Shown in pieces: positions 24,230-32,052 of a stretch of DNA of 64,000 bases; position 1 is the first letter of the stretch, and each line of letters opens with the position of its first letter. The position numbers and the translations under genes were made by a program. The notes under the pieces are model-generated. The model ran no database searches, had not been told where the DNA came from, and saw only the letters and a program-made list of their open reading frames with translations. Location of the stretch: NCBI GenBank assembly GCA_030692565.1, contig JAUYAO010000058.1, forward strand, positions 186,001 through 250,000. Direction: 5' to 3'. The stretch is from Nitrospira sp. (lineage in GTDB: Bacteria; Nitrospirota; Nitrospiria; Nitrospirales; Nitrospiraceae).

Positions 24230-25513
24230 ATGAAAACGACTCGATCAGCCCAACTCTTTGCCGCAGCCCAACTGCTCATTCCCGGTGGGGTCAATAGCCC
24301 TGTCCGAGCGTTCCGCTCTGTCGGGGGTCAGCCCCGGTTCATCAAGCGCGCCAAAGGAGCCAAGCTCTACGACGTCGACGGCAACACCTATCTCGACTAT
24401 GTCCTCTCCTGGGGCCCCATGATCCTGGGGCATGCCGCTCCGGCGGTCATCCGGGCTATTAAGAAAGCCGCCGACAACGGCACCAGCTATGGCGCACCCA
24501 CGGAATTGGAAGTCACCCTTGCCCGCATGATCCGCGACGCCTTCCCGTCCATGGAGAAAGTGCGTCTGGTCAGTTCCGGAACTGAAGCCGTCATGAGCGC
24601 CATTCGCGTGGCCCGGGGCTTCACCAAGCGGGACAGCATCCTGAAATTCGAGGGCTGCTACCACGGACACAGCGACTACTTACTCGCCAAAGCCGGTTCT
24701 GGTCTGGCCACCTTGGGCATCCCCGATTCACCCGGCGTCCCGGCCGACTTTGCCAAGCACACCCTGACGGCCCCTTATAACGACATCGACACGGTGCGAC
24801 GAATGGTGGCCGAACATCGCAAAGACCTGGCCTGCATTATTCTGGAGCCGATCGCAGGCAATATGGGCGTCGTGCCCCCGGCCCCGGAATTTCTCTCCGC
24901 TCTTCGCCGGCTGACGGCAGAGAATGACATTCTTCTCGTCTTTGACGAAGTGATTTCAGGATTTCGCGTGAACTACGGAGGCGCGCAGGCGCTCTATGGC
25001 ATTACGCCGGATCTCACCATCCTCGGGAAAATCATCGGCGGGGGGCTGCCGGTCGGCGCCTACGGCGGGCGGAAAGACATCATGGATCTGATCGCGCCAT
25101 CCGGGCCGGTCTATCAGGCAGGAACCTTGTCGGGAAATCCGTTGGCCGTCTCGGCGGGGATCGAAACGCTGAAACAGCTCAAGAAGAAGGGTGTCTACAA
25201 GAAGCTTGAGGCGCAATCCGCGGCCCTGGCGAACGGCATCGGCGAAGCGGCGAAGAAAGCGGGCGTGCCGCTCATCCAAACCCGCGTGGGCTCCATGCTC
25301 ACCGCATTCTTTACTTCCACGCCTGTCAGTGATTGGAATACCGTGAAACAGGCGGATACAGCGCGCTACGGCAAGTACTTTCACAAGATGCTGGACCAGG
25401 GCATCTATCTGGCTCCGTCGCAATTCGAAGCCGCGTTCCTCTCCACCGCTCACACCTCAGCCGACATCGACAAAACCATCCGCGCCGCGCATTCCGCCTT
25501 CAAGAGCTTATAG
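24230..25513 (+). CDS. hemL: Glutamate-1-semialdehyde 2,1-aminomutase
   Basis: The protein has 427 residues, the normal family length, from the ATG at 24230. It converts glutamate-1-semialdehyde to 5-aminolevulinate in the C5 haem/siroheme pathway using PLP. The N-terminus (AAQLLIPGGVNSPVRAFRSVGG) and YLDYVLSWGPMILGHA are diagnostic. VSSGTEAVMSAIR forms the cofactor pocket, VFDEVISGFR is the PLP-binding Asp motif, and the Schiff-base Lys is in TILGKIIGGGLPVGAYGG. It is monocistronic with its own promoter, and a hairpin-rich stretch follows the stop. Confidence 0.96.
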   Translation: MKTTRSAQLFAAAQLLIPGGVNSPVRAFRSVGGQPRFIKRAKGAKLYDVDGNTYLDYVLSWGPMILGHAAPAVIRAIKKAADNGTSYGAPTELEVTLARMIRDAFPSMEKVRLVSSGTEAVMSAIRVARGFTKRDSILKFEGCYHGHSDYLLAKAGSGLATLGIPDSPGVPADFAKHTLTAPYNDIDTVRRMVAEHRKDLACIILEPIAGNMGVVPPAPEFLSALRRLTAENDILLVFDEVISGFRVNYGGAQALYGITPDLTILGKIIGGGLPVGAYGGRKDIMDLIAPSGPVYQAGTLSGNPLAVSAGIETLKQLKKKGVYKKLEAQSAALANGIGEAAKKAGVPLIQTRVGSMLTAFFTSTPVSDWNTVKQADTARYGKYFHKMLDQGIYLAPSQFEAAFLSTAHTSADIDKTIRAAHSAFKSL

Positions 25514-25575
25514 TGCGTCTCCCGTGAAGTGTCGTTCGTATCTCACGGGATACAGACGGAGTCCATTCGATACAG

Positions 25576-25668
25576 CTACGGCCTTGCGGGTCGATCAAAA
25601 CGATCGTCCGGCAAGGCCGTAGCGAGTGAAAAACTCAGGCGTACTTCCTAGTACGTTGAAGTCTTGAG
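25576..25668. repeat. Structured intergenic region with several hairpins after hemL
   Basis: A 12-bp perfect inverted repeat (25576-25587 / 25611-25622) encloses a nested CGATC/GATCG stem. It is followed by GAGT/ACTC (25624-25636) and CGTAC/GTACG (25640-25655) stems, the latter wrapped by CTCA/TGAG (25634-25637 / 25665-25668). The region lies between convergent genes and may terminate both. No T-tract is present, so an intergenic repeat element is also possible. Confidence 0.6.
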
Positions 25669-25708
25669 CGACGTGAGAACGCCGCCCGCGATTGTTTTCA
25701 TCGACCGC

Positions 25709-25939
25709 CTATTCGTCGTCCTCGTCCTCCATATCCAAGACTTCCTGCCGCTTTTGCTCTTCCATCGCGTTATGCAGGAGCATCCGGATAAACATCGAAT
25801 AGAGCGAGCCTTTTTCCAAGGTCCCTCCTGGAGGAATGGCGATTTTGTTTTCCTTAATCATGCGATCCAACCAGATTTTTTGATCAGGCGCGATCAAGAT
25901 TGGAATCTCGATCAGCCCCACCCGTCCCATCATATCCAT
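25709..25939 (-). CDS. Small acidic-tailed hypothetical protein
   Basis: The protein has 76 residues from the ATG at 25939, which has GGAGG 8 nt upstream. The sequence MDMMGRVGLIEIPILIAPDQ and WLDRMIKENKIAIPPGGTL, with an amphipathic helix (SLYSMFIRMLLHNAMEEQKR) and a strongly acidic tail (LDMEDEDDE), suggests a compact cytosolic protein. I recognise no family. It is convergent with hemL and alone on its strand. Confidence 0.65.
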   Translation of the reverse strand: MDMMGRVGLIEIPILIAPDQKIWLDRMIKENKIAIPPGGTLEKGSLYSMFIRMLLHNAMEEQKRQEVLDMEDEDDE

Positions 25940-26048
25940 CGTAAAACCTCCGTGATTCGTGGTTCGTGAAACATCGGCATTCCAGCACGCCGTTTTGATC
26001 GTTGTCAACCGAGTGGCTCATGGCACGCACCCTGCTTAGCACTGAGAC

Positions 26049-26627
26049 ATGCGGCTCAAACGAACATCCAGCATGACGCTCTGTGTTCTCACCGTGGCAA
26101 CCTGTTGGTTAAACTCGGTCCAAGCCTCCCGACTCACTACGTCCAGTGGAGAATCAACGGTTCAGAAAAACTGTGACCTCTGCTGGTCGCCCTCGATCAA
26201 CGAGTCATCTCCTCCTTCGACGCTGCAGCCGCATCGCCCACACCGTCCGTCAGGGAGCCGACCCCATCGATTGCCTAAGGGCCGGTACAAAATCGCGCCG
26301 TACAGGAAACAGGCGCAGTCCTCGGCGTTGGGCCGGATCTCCGGAAGAAGAATTCCCACCAGCCAACCCATCCACACCGTCGACGGCGATACATTGCGCG
26401 TGGGCTCTGAACGCATCAGACTACGCGGCATCGACACGCCGGAACTGAACGAGCCACGCGGACCAGAAGCCCGACAGCGGCTGGAGCAACTTCTCAAAGA
26501 AGGACCGATCCGTATCGTGCCCCATGGCCAGGATGTCTACGGCCGTACCGTCGCCGATGTATTTGTGAATGGAAAAAACGTAGCGGAGGTGCTGAAACAG
26601 GAAGGGTTCGAAAAGCCACAGTCCTAA
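26049..26627 (+). CDS. Exported thermonuclease-like protein (SNase family)
   Basis: The protein has 192 residues. A short signal-like segment (about 8-26) is followed by a long basic Pro/Arg/Ser-rich linker. Residues 112-190 form a staphylococcal nuclease domain: VDGDTLRVGSERIRLRGIDTPELNEP carries the first catalytic Arg, the metal-binding Asp and the Glu. YGRTVADVFVNGKNVAEVLKQEGF carries the second Arg. These match R35, E43 and R87 of SNase, so calcium-dependent nuclease activity is plausible. The domain is short at its N-terminal strand. It is probably periplasmic or extracellular. Confidence 0.8.
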   Translation: MRLKRTSSMTLCVLTVATCWLNSVQASRLTTSSGESTVQKNCDLCWSPSINESSPPSTLQPHRPHRPSGSRPHRLPKGRYKIAPYRKQAQSSALGRISGRRIPTSQPIHTVDGDTLRVGSERIRLRGIDTPELNEPRGPEARQRLEQLLKEGPIRIVPHGQDVYGRTVADVFVNGKNVAEVLKQEGFEKPQS

Positions 26628-26736
26628 TTGAGTTCTCCCCCGCAAGAAATCACTTGGCCTCAGGTCCCAATCCTGCCAGGATGCCGTTGAGGTCTTTCCC
26701 GGCACCCGATGCAAAGGCATCTGGTCCTGAACCGAT

Positions 26737-26750
26737 CTATCGATCGATAG
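26737..26750. promoter_or_regulatory. 14-bp perfect palindrome, candidate operator
   Basis: CTATCGATCGATAG is fully self-complementary and continues imperfectly for 3 nt on each side. It lies 37 nt before the ATG of the ABM-domain gene, where a repressor dimer could bind. It could also be chance. Confidence 0.3.
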
Positions 26751-26787
26751 GTCGCACACCTATCCACCCGTTCATAAGGAGATCGGC

Positions 26788-27159
26788 ATGCTTCCACTGA
26801 AACCTCTCGATGAAACCGTTCCGATTTTTCTCCAACTCAATGCCGATGCGTCACCGGTTGTGCTCGTGAATGTATTTACCGTTGCAGAGTCCGATATCCC
26901 TGCATTGCTGAAAGCCTGGGCCGATGACGCCACCTGGATGAAACAACAGCCGGGCTATATCTCCACTCAGCTACATCGCGGGATTGCGGGAAGCACCGTT
27001 TTCATGAATTACGCCGTATGGGAATCGGTGGCCCATTTTCGAGCGGCCTTCAGCCATCCCGACTTCAAACAAGCCTTAGAACGCTACCCTTCATCTGCCG
27101 TAGCCTCACCACACTTGTTCACACGCCTCACAGTCCCAAATCTGTGCGTCGGTCCCTAA
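26788..27159 (+). CDS. Antibiotic biosynthesis monooxygenase (ABM) domain protein
   Basis: The protein has 123 residues. The ABM ferredoxin-like fold is recognisable: VVLVNVFTVAESDIPALLKAWADDATWMKQQPGYISTQLHR, then FMNYAVWESVAHFRAAFSHPDF. This dimeric fold includes quinol monooxygenases and haem-degrading enzymes as well as proteins with no known activity, and nothing here fixes the role. AAGGAG stands 8 nt before the ATG. A palindrome lies just upstream. The membrane protein gene that follows may share the transcript. Confidence 0.8.
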   Translation: MLPLKPLDETVPIFLQLNADASPVVLVNVFTVAESDIPALLKAWADDATWMKQQPGYISTQLHRGIAGSTVFMNYAVWESVAHFRAAFSHPDFKQALERYPSSAVASPHLFTRLTVPNLCVGP

Positions 27160-27248
27160 CAACACCGCGCAGTCGACCGGTACAGGAGCGGCCGCCAGTG
27201 ACGATAGCATCTCAGGATGATCGGGGTACTGAAACCAAGGGAAACACC

Positions 27249-27596
27249 GTGAGTGATGCCCGGATTCTTGCGCTCGTCCGTGGCGTTCACTCGGCGGTCT
27301 ACATCTTGATGGTCGCTGCGATCTTTCTTCTGCTCTATGCCGCTGCCACGGGATACGTCGGCCCCTGGCTGTGGGGTGCGCTAGGGCTCCTCGCTATTGA
27401 AGCAGCCGTCTTCGCGGGCAACGGGCTAAAGTGTCCGTTGACCGCGCTGGCCGTCCGCTATGGCGCTACAACCGGCTATGCCTTCGATACGATCCTGACG
27501 GAACGCACGATACGACTCACGTTCAGGTTTTTCAGTAGCCTAATGGTGCTTGGGCTGGTGCTATTGGCGCTACGCTGGGCCGGCGTCCTCGGATAA
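27249..27596 (+). CDS. Small membrane protein, unknown function
   Basis: The protein has 115 residues if translation begins at the GTG at 27249, preceded by AAGGGAA. The frame is open upstream but lacks a start there. About three membrane helices are seen (VYILMVAAIFLLLYAAATG, WGALGLLAIEAAVFAG, FSSLMVLGLVLLALRWAG). A conserved-looking loop NGLKCPLTALAVRYGA between them recalls the CPLT motif of DUF2784-like membrane proteins. No function is inferred. Confidence 0.6.
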   Translation: MSDARILALVRGVHSAVYILMVAAIFLLLYAAATGYVGPWLWGALGLLAIEAAVFAGNGLKCPLTALAVRYGATTGYAFDTILTERTIRLTFRFFSSLMVLGLVLLALRWAGVLG

Positions 27597-27695
27597 CAGC
27601 TGGCGACGATGTGAGGCAGTGGGAACGAGCACAGCTCAGCGGCCAGGGCATCGAGTGCACGGCATGAGATACATCCGGGGCAGGAAAGAGGAGAG

Positions 27696-27809
27696 TTACG
27701 GCTTCTTCTTGTTCTTCTCCGACGGGTTTTCTGAGAACAGCAGCCAGCCGAGGACGATAAATCCGATCGCAACGCCGGTGACGGCGAGCCAGGTTCCGAG
27801 CTTATCCAT
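27696..27809 (-). CDS. 37-residue single-span membrane peptide
   Basis: This short ORF (MDKLGTWLAVTGVAIGFIVL, then a helix end and the Lys-rich tail NPSEKNKKKP) would form one membrane span with a cytoplasmic basic tail. Its ATG lies inside the last codons of the thioesterase gene (8-nt overlap, 27802-27809), and AAGGAG is 8 nt upstream, a classic coupled arrangement. Function unknown. YbgC genes often lie near Tol-Pal, and small single-span proteins are common there, so an envelope role is a guess. Confidence 0.65.
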   Translation of the reverse strand: MDKLGTWLAVTGVAIGFIVLGWLLFSENPSEKNKKKP

Positions 27810-28212
27810 TCAATGACTCCTTATCGGCTCCGGACTGTAGTACGGCGACGACCGCCTTGTCGAGACGTTTCACCTTGCCGTTGCCATCTGTCGAGGCCAG
27901 TCGAGCAGACCCCTCCACGATCACCCGTCCGCTCGCCTTTTCTTTCACCACATGCGCGAAAGTCATGGAGGCGGCGCTCAGATCGGACACCACCGTATCG
28001 ATGAGCAGCGTGTCGCCGTACCGTGCGGGAGACCGATAGTCCAGCTCCGCGCGCACGACCACAAACACCGTCCCCTGGTTCATTAGCCCGGAGACCGATA
28101 GCCCCCGCGCTTCAAGATAGTGCGTCCGCGCCCTCTCAAAATACTTGAGGTAGTTGGCGTAGTAGACCACTCCGCCGCAGTCTGTATCCTCATAGTAGAT
28201 TCGAATTTCCAT
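27802..28212 (-). CDS. ybgC: Acyl-CoA thioesterase, YbgC / 4-hydroxybenzoyl-CoA thioesterase family
   Basis: The protein has 136 residues from the ATG at 28212. The hot-dog-fold signature IYYEDTDCGGVVYYANYLKYFERARTHYLE contains the catalytic Asp of the YbgC group; FVVVRAELDYRSPARYGDTL follows. These enzymes hydrolyse acyl-CoA or acyl-ACP thioesters and are often linked to Tol-Pal and phospholipid metabolism; no tol genes lie here. It is downstream of the 108-residue conserved protein and overlaps the 37-residue peptide. Confidence 0.88.
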   Translation of the reverse strand: MEIRIYYEDTDCGGVVYYANYLKYFERARTHYLEARGLSVSGLMNQGTVFVVVRAELDYRSPARYGDTLLIDTVVSDLSAASMTFAHVVKEKASGRVIVEGSARLASTDGNGKVKRLDKAVVAVLQSGADKESLNG

Positions 28213-28262
28213 TGAAATGAAGTGCCCGGAGCGCTTCTCGAACGAACGAGAGATTAGTCGCT

Positions 28263-28589
28263 CTACCAAATCCTCGTCTTCTTGCTGTTCTCCGGTTCGG
28301 CCCTGATAACAGTCCAGTATTCCTCGCGAACATCTTCGTCTATTTCAATGGGTAGTCTTTCACCATACAGCCTATCCTGACCGTTTTTCTTCGGGCCAGA
28401 AATCCAATACTCCTCACCAGTCTCTTCATCGAAGTAGTTGGCCTTAAAGCCATTACCCTTTAACGTCTTGAATGTCTTTCCGTTGTAATAGATAGACTGA
28501 CCCGTCTTTGAAAATGTGACGCGACCAATCCTAGCATCACCAACCAATCCCCCCGCTTTGCATTCTATGAACATGATCCGGCTTTTCAT
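28263..28589 (-). CDS. Conserved small protein of unknown function
   Basis: The protein has 108 residues. The sequence (FIECKAGGLVGDARIGRVTFSKTG, then IYYNGKTFKTLKG, EETGEEYWISGPKKNGQDRLYG and IEIDEDVREEYW) is highly ordered, with beta-strands and a short helix. I recall close relatives as widespread standalone proteins of no known function, but could not check this. It is less GC-rich than its neighbours. It lies 9 nt after the CARF gene on the same strand, so they are probably cotranscribed. ATG at 28574 (MFIECK) is an equally good start. Confidence 0.75.
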   Translation of the reverse strand: MKSRIMFIECKAGGLVGDARIGRVTFSKTGQSIYYNGKTFKTLKGNGFKANYFDEETGEEYWISGPKKNGQDRLYGERLPIEIDEDVREEYWTVIRAEPENSKKTRIW

Positions 28590-28598
28590 TCCCTAGCC

Positions 28599-29855
28599 TC
28601 ACAGGACTAACACCGGGAACTTCGGCAACGATGACTCTGTCACCCCGGTCAGCTTCACCACAACATCGTACAGCTGCTGCACACGCTCCGATTTGACCGG
28701 CTCAAAACCGTGGCCGAGCACGCCATGATTCGCCGCATCGAGCAGCGGCTTCATGGTCGGCCATTCACGCAGGAAGGCCTGGCCGAGTGGATCGTCCAGC
28801 GCCGCCAGTACGCGGAACTGGCCTTGTAACGGGGCTTTGTACTTGCCGTCGACGTCGTCTAACCAAGCCCTCCGGCAGGTTTCCTGAATGGCCTGCGGGA
28901 GCTGCTCCGGCGGCACATCCCAGGTCTTGATCTGATACTGCTTGAACAACTGCCGCTGGGCGAACGATTCGAGGGCGCGCATCAGGACGATCATCGCCGA
29001 CTCCGGATCGTGGCCGGCACGCTGCCGTCGCCCGGCATGGGCGAGCAAATCAAGGGCGAGGGAGTCTTTGACGGCCGCGGGATCGAGCACCAGCTTTTCG
29101 AGGAACGTCGCGTTGGCCTTGATGGACGGAAGCACCGTCTTCAATCCCGGTGGCCCGCCCCACAACGAGGCCATCTCCAGCGCTTTCGCCGCAGTCTTCA
29201 GTTTGTCCCACGCCTGCCGGTAGTGCAATCGCTCCCAGAACTCATAGCCCTCGGCGAGATCGGCGAAAGCACGATACGTCGGCTTCTGCCCGCCGCTCAC
29301 CCTGGTCTCGATCTCACGAAACCGTCTGATCGCAGCCGAGTACATCCCGCGATTGAACAGCTCGGCGGCCTCATGACGTGAAACCAGCGCCATATCATCC
29401 CAAAGATTGCCCTGTGCCCAGCGCATCGGCCGGCTCCCCACCATAATCGGCTCGCTCTCCTGCCCCTCAATCCATGGCAGCAGCGCAACGGTCCGGGAAC
29501 TCGTCGGCAAGGTCACCAGCGTCAATGCGCCCGCCATCGCCGGGGTCGCCCCGGTGAGATCGAGCACCAGATCGCCGGAGTGCACATCCCAGGTTGTCAG
29601 CAGGTCCGGCAACACACCAGCCAGCGCATGATGACAGGCTGCGACATCGACCGTATCGGCCAGCGTGACCCAATCCCATCGCCTGGGCATGTGCTCGATA
29701 TGGGGTTGCACGGCCGACTCCACCAGGTCCTTCGCGGACTCCGGCAGCACGAAACAGAGCGCCTCAGGCTGGAGGCGATTGATGAGAGAGACCGCCGCCG
29801 CCGCATCGTCGGTAAACGCGACCACCAGTGCTTTGGTTGGTTGTTCGTGCGCCAT
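28599..29855 (-). CDS. CARF-domain protein, TIGR02710 (Cas02710)-like
   Basis: The protein has 418 residues. Residues 8-175 form a Rossmann-like CARF domain beginning KALVVAFTDDAAAAVSLINRL. The motif that reads GGTK in active members is here DLTGATPAMAGAL (about residue 103). The C-terminal helical half (about 270-405) ends DAANHGVLGHGFEPV, in the place where relatives carry a HEPN R-x4-6-H motif; the Arg is absent. CARF proteins bind cyclic oligoadenylates in type III CRISPR immunity, but no cas genes or array lie in this window. Family recognition is from memory. Confidence 0.7.
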   Translation of the reverse strand: MAHEQPTKALVVAFTDDAAAAVSLINRLQPEALCFVLPESAKDLVESAVQPHIEHMPRRWDWVTLADTVDVAACHHALAGVLPDLLTTWDVHSGDLVLDLTGATPAMAGALTLVTLPTSSRTVALLPWIEGQESEPIMVGSRPMRWAQGNLWDDMALVSRHEAAELFNRGMYSAAIRRFREIETRVSGGQKPTYRAFADLAEGYEFWERLHYRQAWDKLKTAAKALEMASLWGGPPGLKTVLPSIKANATFLEKLVLDPAAVKDSLALDLLAHAGRRQRAGHDPESAMIVLMRALESFAQRQLFKQYQIKTWDVPPEQLPQAIQETCRRAWLDDVDGKYKAPLQGQFRVLAALDDPLGQAFLREWPTMKPLLDAANHGVLGHGFEPVKSERVQQLYDVVVKLTGVTESSLPKFPVLVL

Positions 29856-29864
29856 TGCGCGCGG

Positions 29865-29893
29865 ACTATAACATCGGCCAGAGAGGCGATCAA
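29865..29893 (-). promoter_or_regulatory. Promoter of the CARF operon, near-leaderless
   Basis: On the minus strand TTGATC (29888-29893), a 17-nt spacer and TATAGT (29865-29870), ending 9 nt before the ATG at 29855. No Shine-Dalgarno. Confidence 0.55.
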
Positions 29894-29920
29894 TTCTCGG
29901 CCGGGTAATATGCGTTCTGC

Positions 29921-29949
29921 TTGACGGTCTCCGGAAACCGGCTTAGACT
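29921..29949 (+). promoter_or_regulatory. Promoter of the nfeD-stomatin operon
   Basis: TTGACG (29921-29926), a 17-nt spacer and TAGACT (29944-29949). The leader is about 48 nt and has GAGG before the start codon, so this transcript is not leaderless. Confidence 0.55.
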
Positions 29950-30004
29950 TTCCTCCATTGCGCAGGCCTCTTTCCTCGCTCACCGCCCACGCTGAGGTTT
30001 TACA

Positions 30005-30439
30005 ATGATCTGGTGGTACTGGCTCTTGCTTGGGTTGCTCCTGTTGGGCGCCGAGATGATGACCCCCGGGGGATTCTACATTCTCTTTTTCGGCCTCGCC
30101 GCCCTGGTGGTCGGAGCGATCGCGTGGCTGGAACTCGTCCCGGGAGAATCCGCCCAATGGCTGCTCTTCTCCGGCATGGCCGTCGCATTCCTGTTGTTGT
30201 TTCGCGGCCCCTTGCTGGCCCGCATCAATGCCTCGGAAGTGAAACATCCCGACGTTGATTCGATGACGGGCGAAATCGCCATTCCCGTAGACACGCTGGC
30301 CGCCGGAGCCGTCGGAAAAGTCGAACTCCGAGGCACCACCTGGTCGGCCAGAAACACCGGCCCCAACCCATTGGCGAAGGGGCAGCGGAGCAAAGTCACC
30401 GGCATGGACGGCCTCACATTGCTGATCACGGGCGAATAG
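30005..30439 (+). CDS. NfeD-family membrane protein
   Basis: The protein has 144 residues. Two to three N-terminal membrane helices (WYWLLLGLLLLGAEMMTPGGFYILFFGLAALVVG and WLLFSGMAVAFLLLF) are followed by a small OB-fold (about 85-144; GAVGKVELRGTTWSARN, GMDGLTLLI). This is the short NfeD type, a partner of stomatin/SPFH proteins in membrane quality control. The SPFH gene follows after 28 nt, the standard pairing. GAGG precedes the ATG. Confidence 0.88.
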   Translation: MIWWYWLLLGLLLLGAEMMTPGGFYILFFGLAALVVGAIAWLELVPGESAQWLLFSGMAVAFLLLFRGPLLARINASEVKHPDVDSMTGEIAIPVDTLAAGAVGKVELRGTTWSARNTGPNPLAKGQRSKVTGMDGLTLLITGE

Positions 30440-30467
30440 CGGAGACCTATCACGTGGAGACTACATT

Positions 30468-31418
30468 ATGGATGGTGGTATGAGCGGCGGATTTCTCGTC
30501 ACACTCTTATTGGCCCTGTTCGTCCTCTATGTCATCTCAAAGTTGGCCGTCGTCGTCCCGCAACAAAGCGCCTATGTCGTCGAGCGTCTCGGCAAATATT
30601 CGGCGACGCTGGACGCCGGGTTTCACATCCTGCTCCCCTTTGTCGATAACATCCGTTACAAGCACTCGCTCAAAGAAACAGCCATCGATATTCCCGAGCA
30701 GGTTTGCATCACCCGCGACAACGTGCAGGTGTCGGTCGACGGCATCCTGTACCTCAAAGTGCTGCATCCGCAGCGCGCGTCCTATGGCATCAGCGACTAT
30801 GGATTCGCCTTGATCCAGCTGGCCCAAACGACCTTGCGAAGCGAGATCGGGAAGATCGAACTTGATCGGACCTTTGAAGAACGGACCAATATCAATATCC
30901 AGGTCGTGAATGAGCTCGACAAGGCCTCGGACCCCTGGGGCGTCAAAGTCCTGCGCTATGAGATCAAGAACATCACGCCGCCCAAGGACGTGCTCAATGC
31001 GATGGAAAAGCAGATGCGGGCGGAGCGGGAAAAGCGCGCCGTGATTCTCACGTCAGAAGGCGAGCGCGACGCCGCGATCAACCAGGCCGAGGGCGAGAAG
31101 CAGCAAGTGATCAAGGCCTCGGAAGCGAAGAAACAGCAACAGATCAATGAAGCCGAAGGCGCCGCCTCAGCCATCCTCGCGATCGCCCAAGCGACCGCCG
31201 AAGGACTCCGGAAGGTGGCCGAGACCATTCAAGTGCCCGGCGGACAGGAAGCGGTCCAGCTGCGCGTAGCAGAACAGTACATCACGAAATTCGGTGAGCT
31301 GGCCAGGACCAATAACACGCTCATTCTCCCGGCCACCGTCTCCGACGTCGGCTCCATGATCGCGCTGGCCATGAGCGCCATCAAGCAGGGTTCGCCGACC
31401 CCGCCACCGAAGGCCTAG
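30468..31418 (+). CDS. qmcA: SPFH/band-7 stomatin-like protein (QmcA type)
   Basis: The protein has 316 residues. One N-terminal membrane helix (about 7-28) precedes the SPFH domain (VVPQQSAYVVERLGKYSATLDAGFHILLPFVDNI). A long charged coiled coil with ERDAAINQAEGEKQQVIKAS follows, and a C-terminal hydrophobic stretch ends it. Stomatins oligomerise into membrane cages and influence proteases such as FtsH; NfeD is the usual partner and is encoded just upstream. The ATG follows GGAGA at 9-10 nt. Confidence 0.9.
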   Translation: MDGGMSGGFLVTLLLALFVLYVISKLAVVVPQQSAYVVERLGKYSATLDAGFHILLPFVDNIRYKHSLKETAIDIPEQVCITRDNVQVSVDGILYLKVLHPQRASYGISDYGFALIQLAQTTLRSEIGKIELDRTFEERTNINIQVVNELDKASDPWGVKVLRYEIKNITPPKDVLNAMEKQMRAEREKRAVILTSEGERDAAINQAEGEKQQVIKASEAKKQQQINEAEGAASAILAIAQATAEGLRKVAETIQVPGGQEAVQLRVAEQYITKFGELARTNNTLILPATVSDVGSMIALAMSAIKQGSPTPPPKA

Positions 31419-31435
31419 CGTCCGAGCAGCCGCGT

Positions 31436-31464
31436 TTGACAGTCTCACCGCGCTTGCCTAGAAT
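31436..31464 (+). promoter_or_regulatory. Promoter of gmhA, near-leaderless
   Basis: A consensus -35 TTGACA (31436-31441), a 17-nt spacer and -10 TAGAAT (31459-31464). It ends 9 nt before the ATG at 31474 with no ribosome site between. It is one of the best promoter matches in the window. Confidence 0.65.
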
Positions 31465-31473
31465 CGCGGACTA

Positions 31474-32052
31474 ATGAAAGATTTTGTCCTCAAGGCCTTC
31501 TCCGACAGCGCGGCCGTCAAACAACAATTTGCGCGCGACCACGCCGACCGCATCGCCCAAGTCGCCGCACTGCTGGTGACCGCGTTCCGCGAAGGACACA
31601 AAGTCCTGCTGTTCGGCAATGGTGGCAGCGCCACGGACGCCGCGCATATCGCAGCGGAGTTTGTCGGCCGCTATAAGCGCGAGCGCAAGCCGTTGCCGGC
31701 CATCGCCCTCGCGACCGACATCGCCGCCATCACCTGCATCGCCAACGACTACGGGTTCGACGAACTCTTCGCCCGGCAGGTACGAGCTCACGGCCAGAAA
31801 GGCGATATCGCCATCGGCATCAGCACCAGCGGCAATTCGCCGAATGTACTCAAAGGGATCGAGGCCGCGCGCGAATGCGGCCTGATCACTATCGCTTGGA
31901 CCGGCGGCACCGGCGGGAAACTCGCCGGCCTCGTCGATCATCCTTTCGTCGTACCCTCCACCGTCACGGCGCGCATCCAGGAAAGCCATATCACGCTCGG
32001 CCATGTCCTGTGCGAACTCGTAGAGGAAACACTCCTTGGCACAGCGTCCTAA
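31474..32052 (+). CDS. gmhA: Phosphoheptose isomerase
   Basis: The protein has 192 residues. The SIS-fold signature LLFGNGGSATDAAHIAAEFVGRY is diagnostic of GmhA, which converts sedoheptulose 7-phosphate to glycero-manno-heptose 7-phosphate, the first step of ADP-heptose for LPS inner core. IGISTSGNSPNVLKGIEAA forms the phosphate pocket, and RIQESHITLGHVLCELVEE carries the catalytic His-Glu region. It overlaps the following gene by 17 nt. The adenylyltransferase step (RfaE2) is encoded at 40653. Confidence 0.93.
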   Translation: MKDFVLKAFSDSAAVKQQFARDHADRIAQVAALLVTAFREGHKVLLFGNGGSATDAAHIAAEFVGRYKRERKPLPAIALATDIAAITCIANDYGFDELFARQVRAHGQKGDIAIGISTSGNSPNVLKGIEAARECGLITIAWTGGTGGKLAGLVDHPFVVPSTVTARIQESHITLGHVLCELVEETLLGTAS

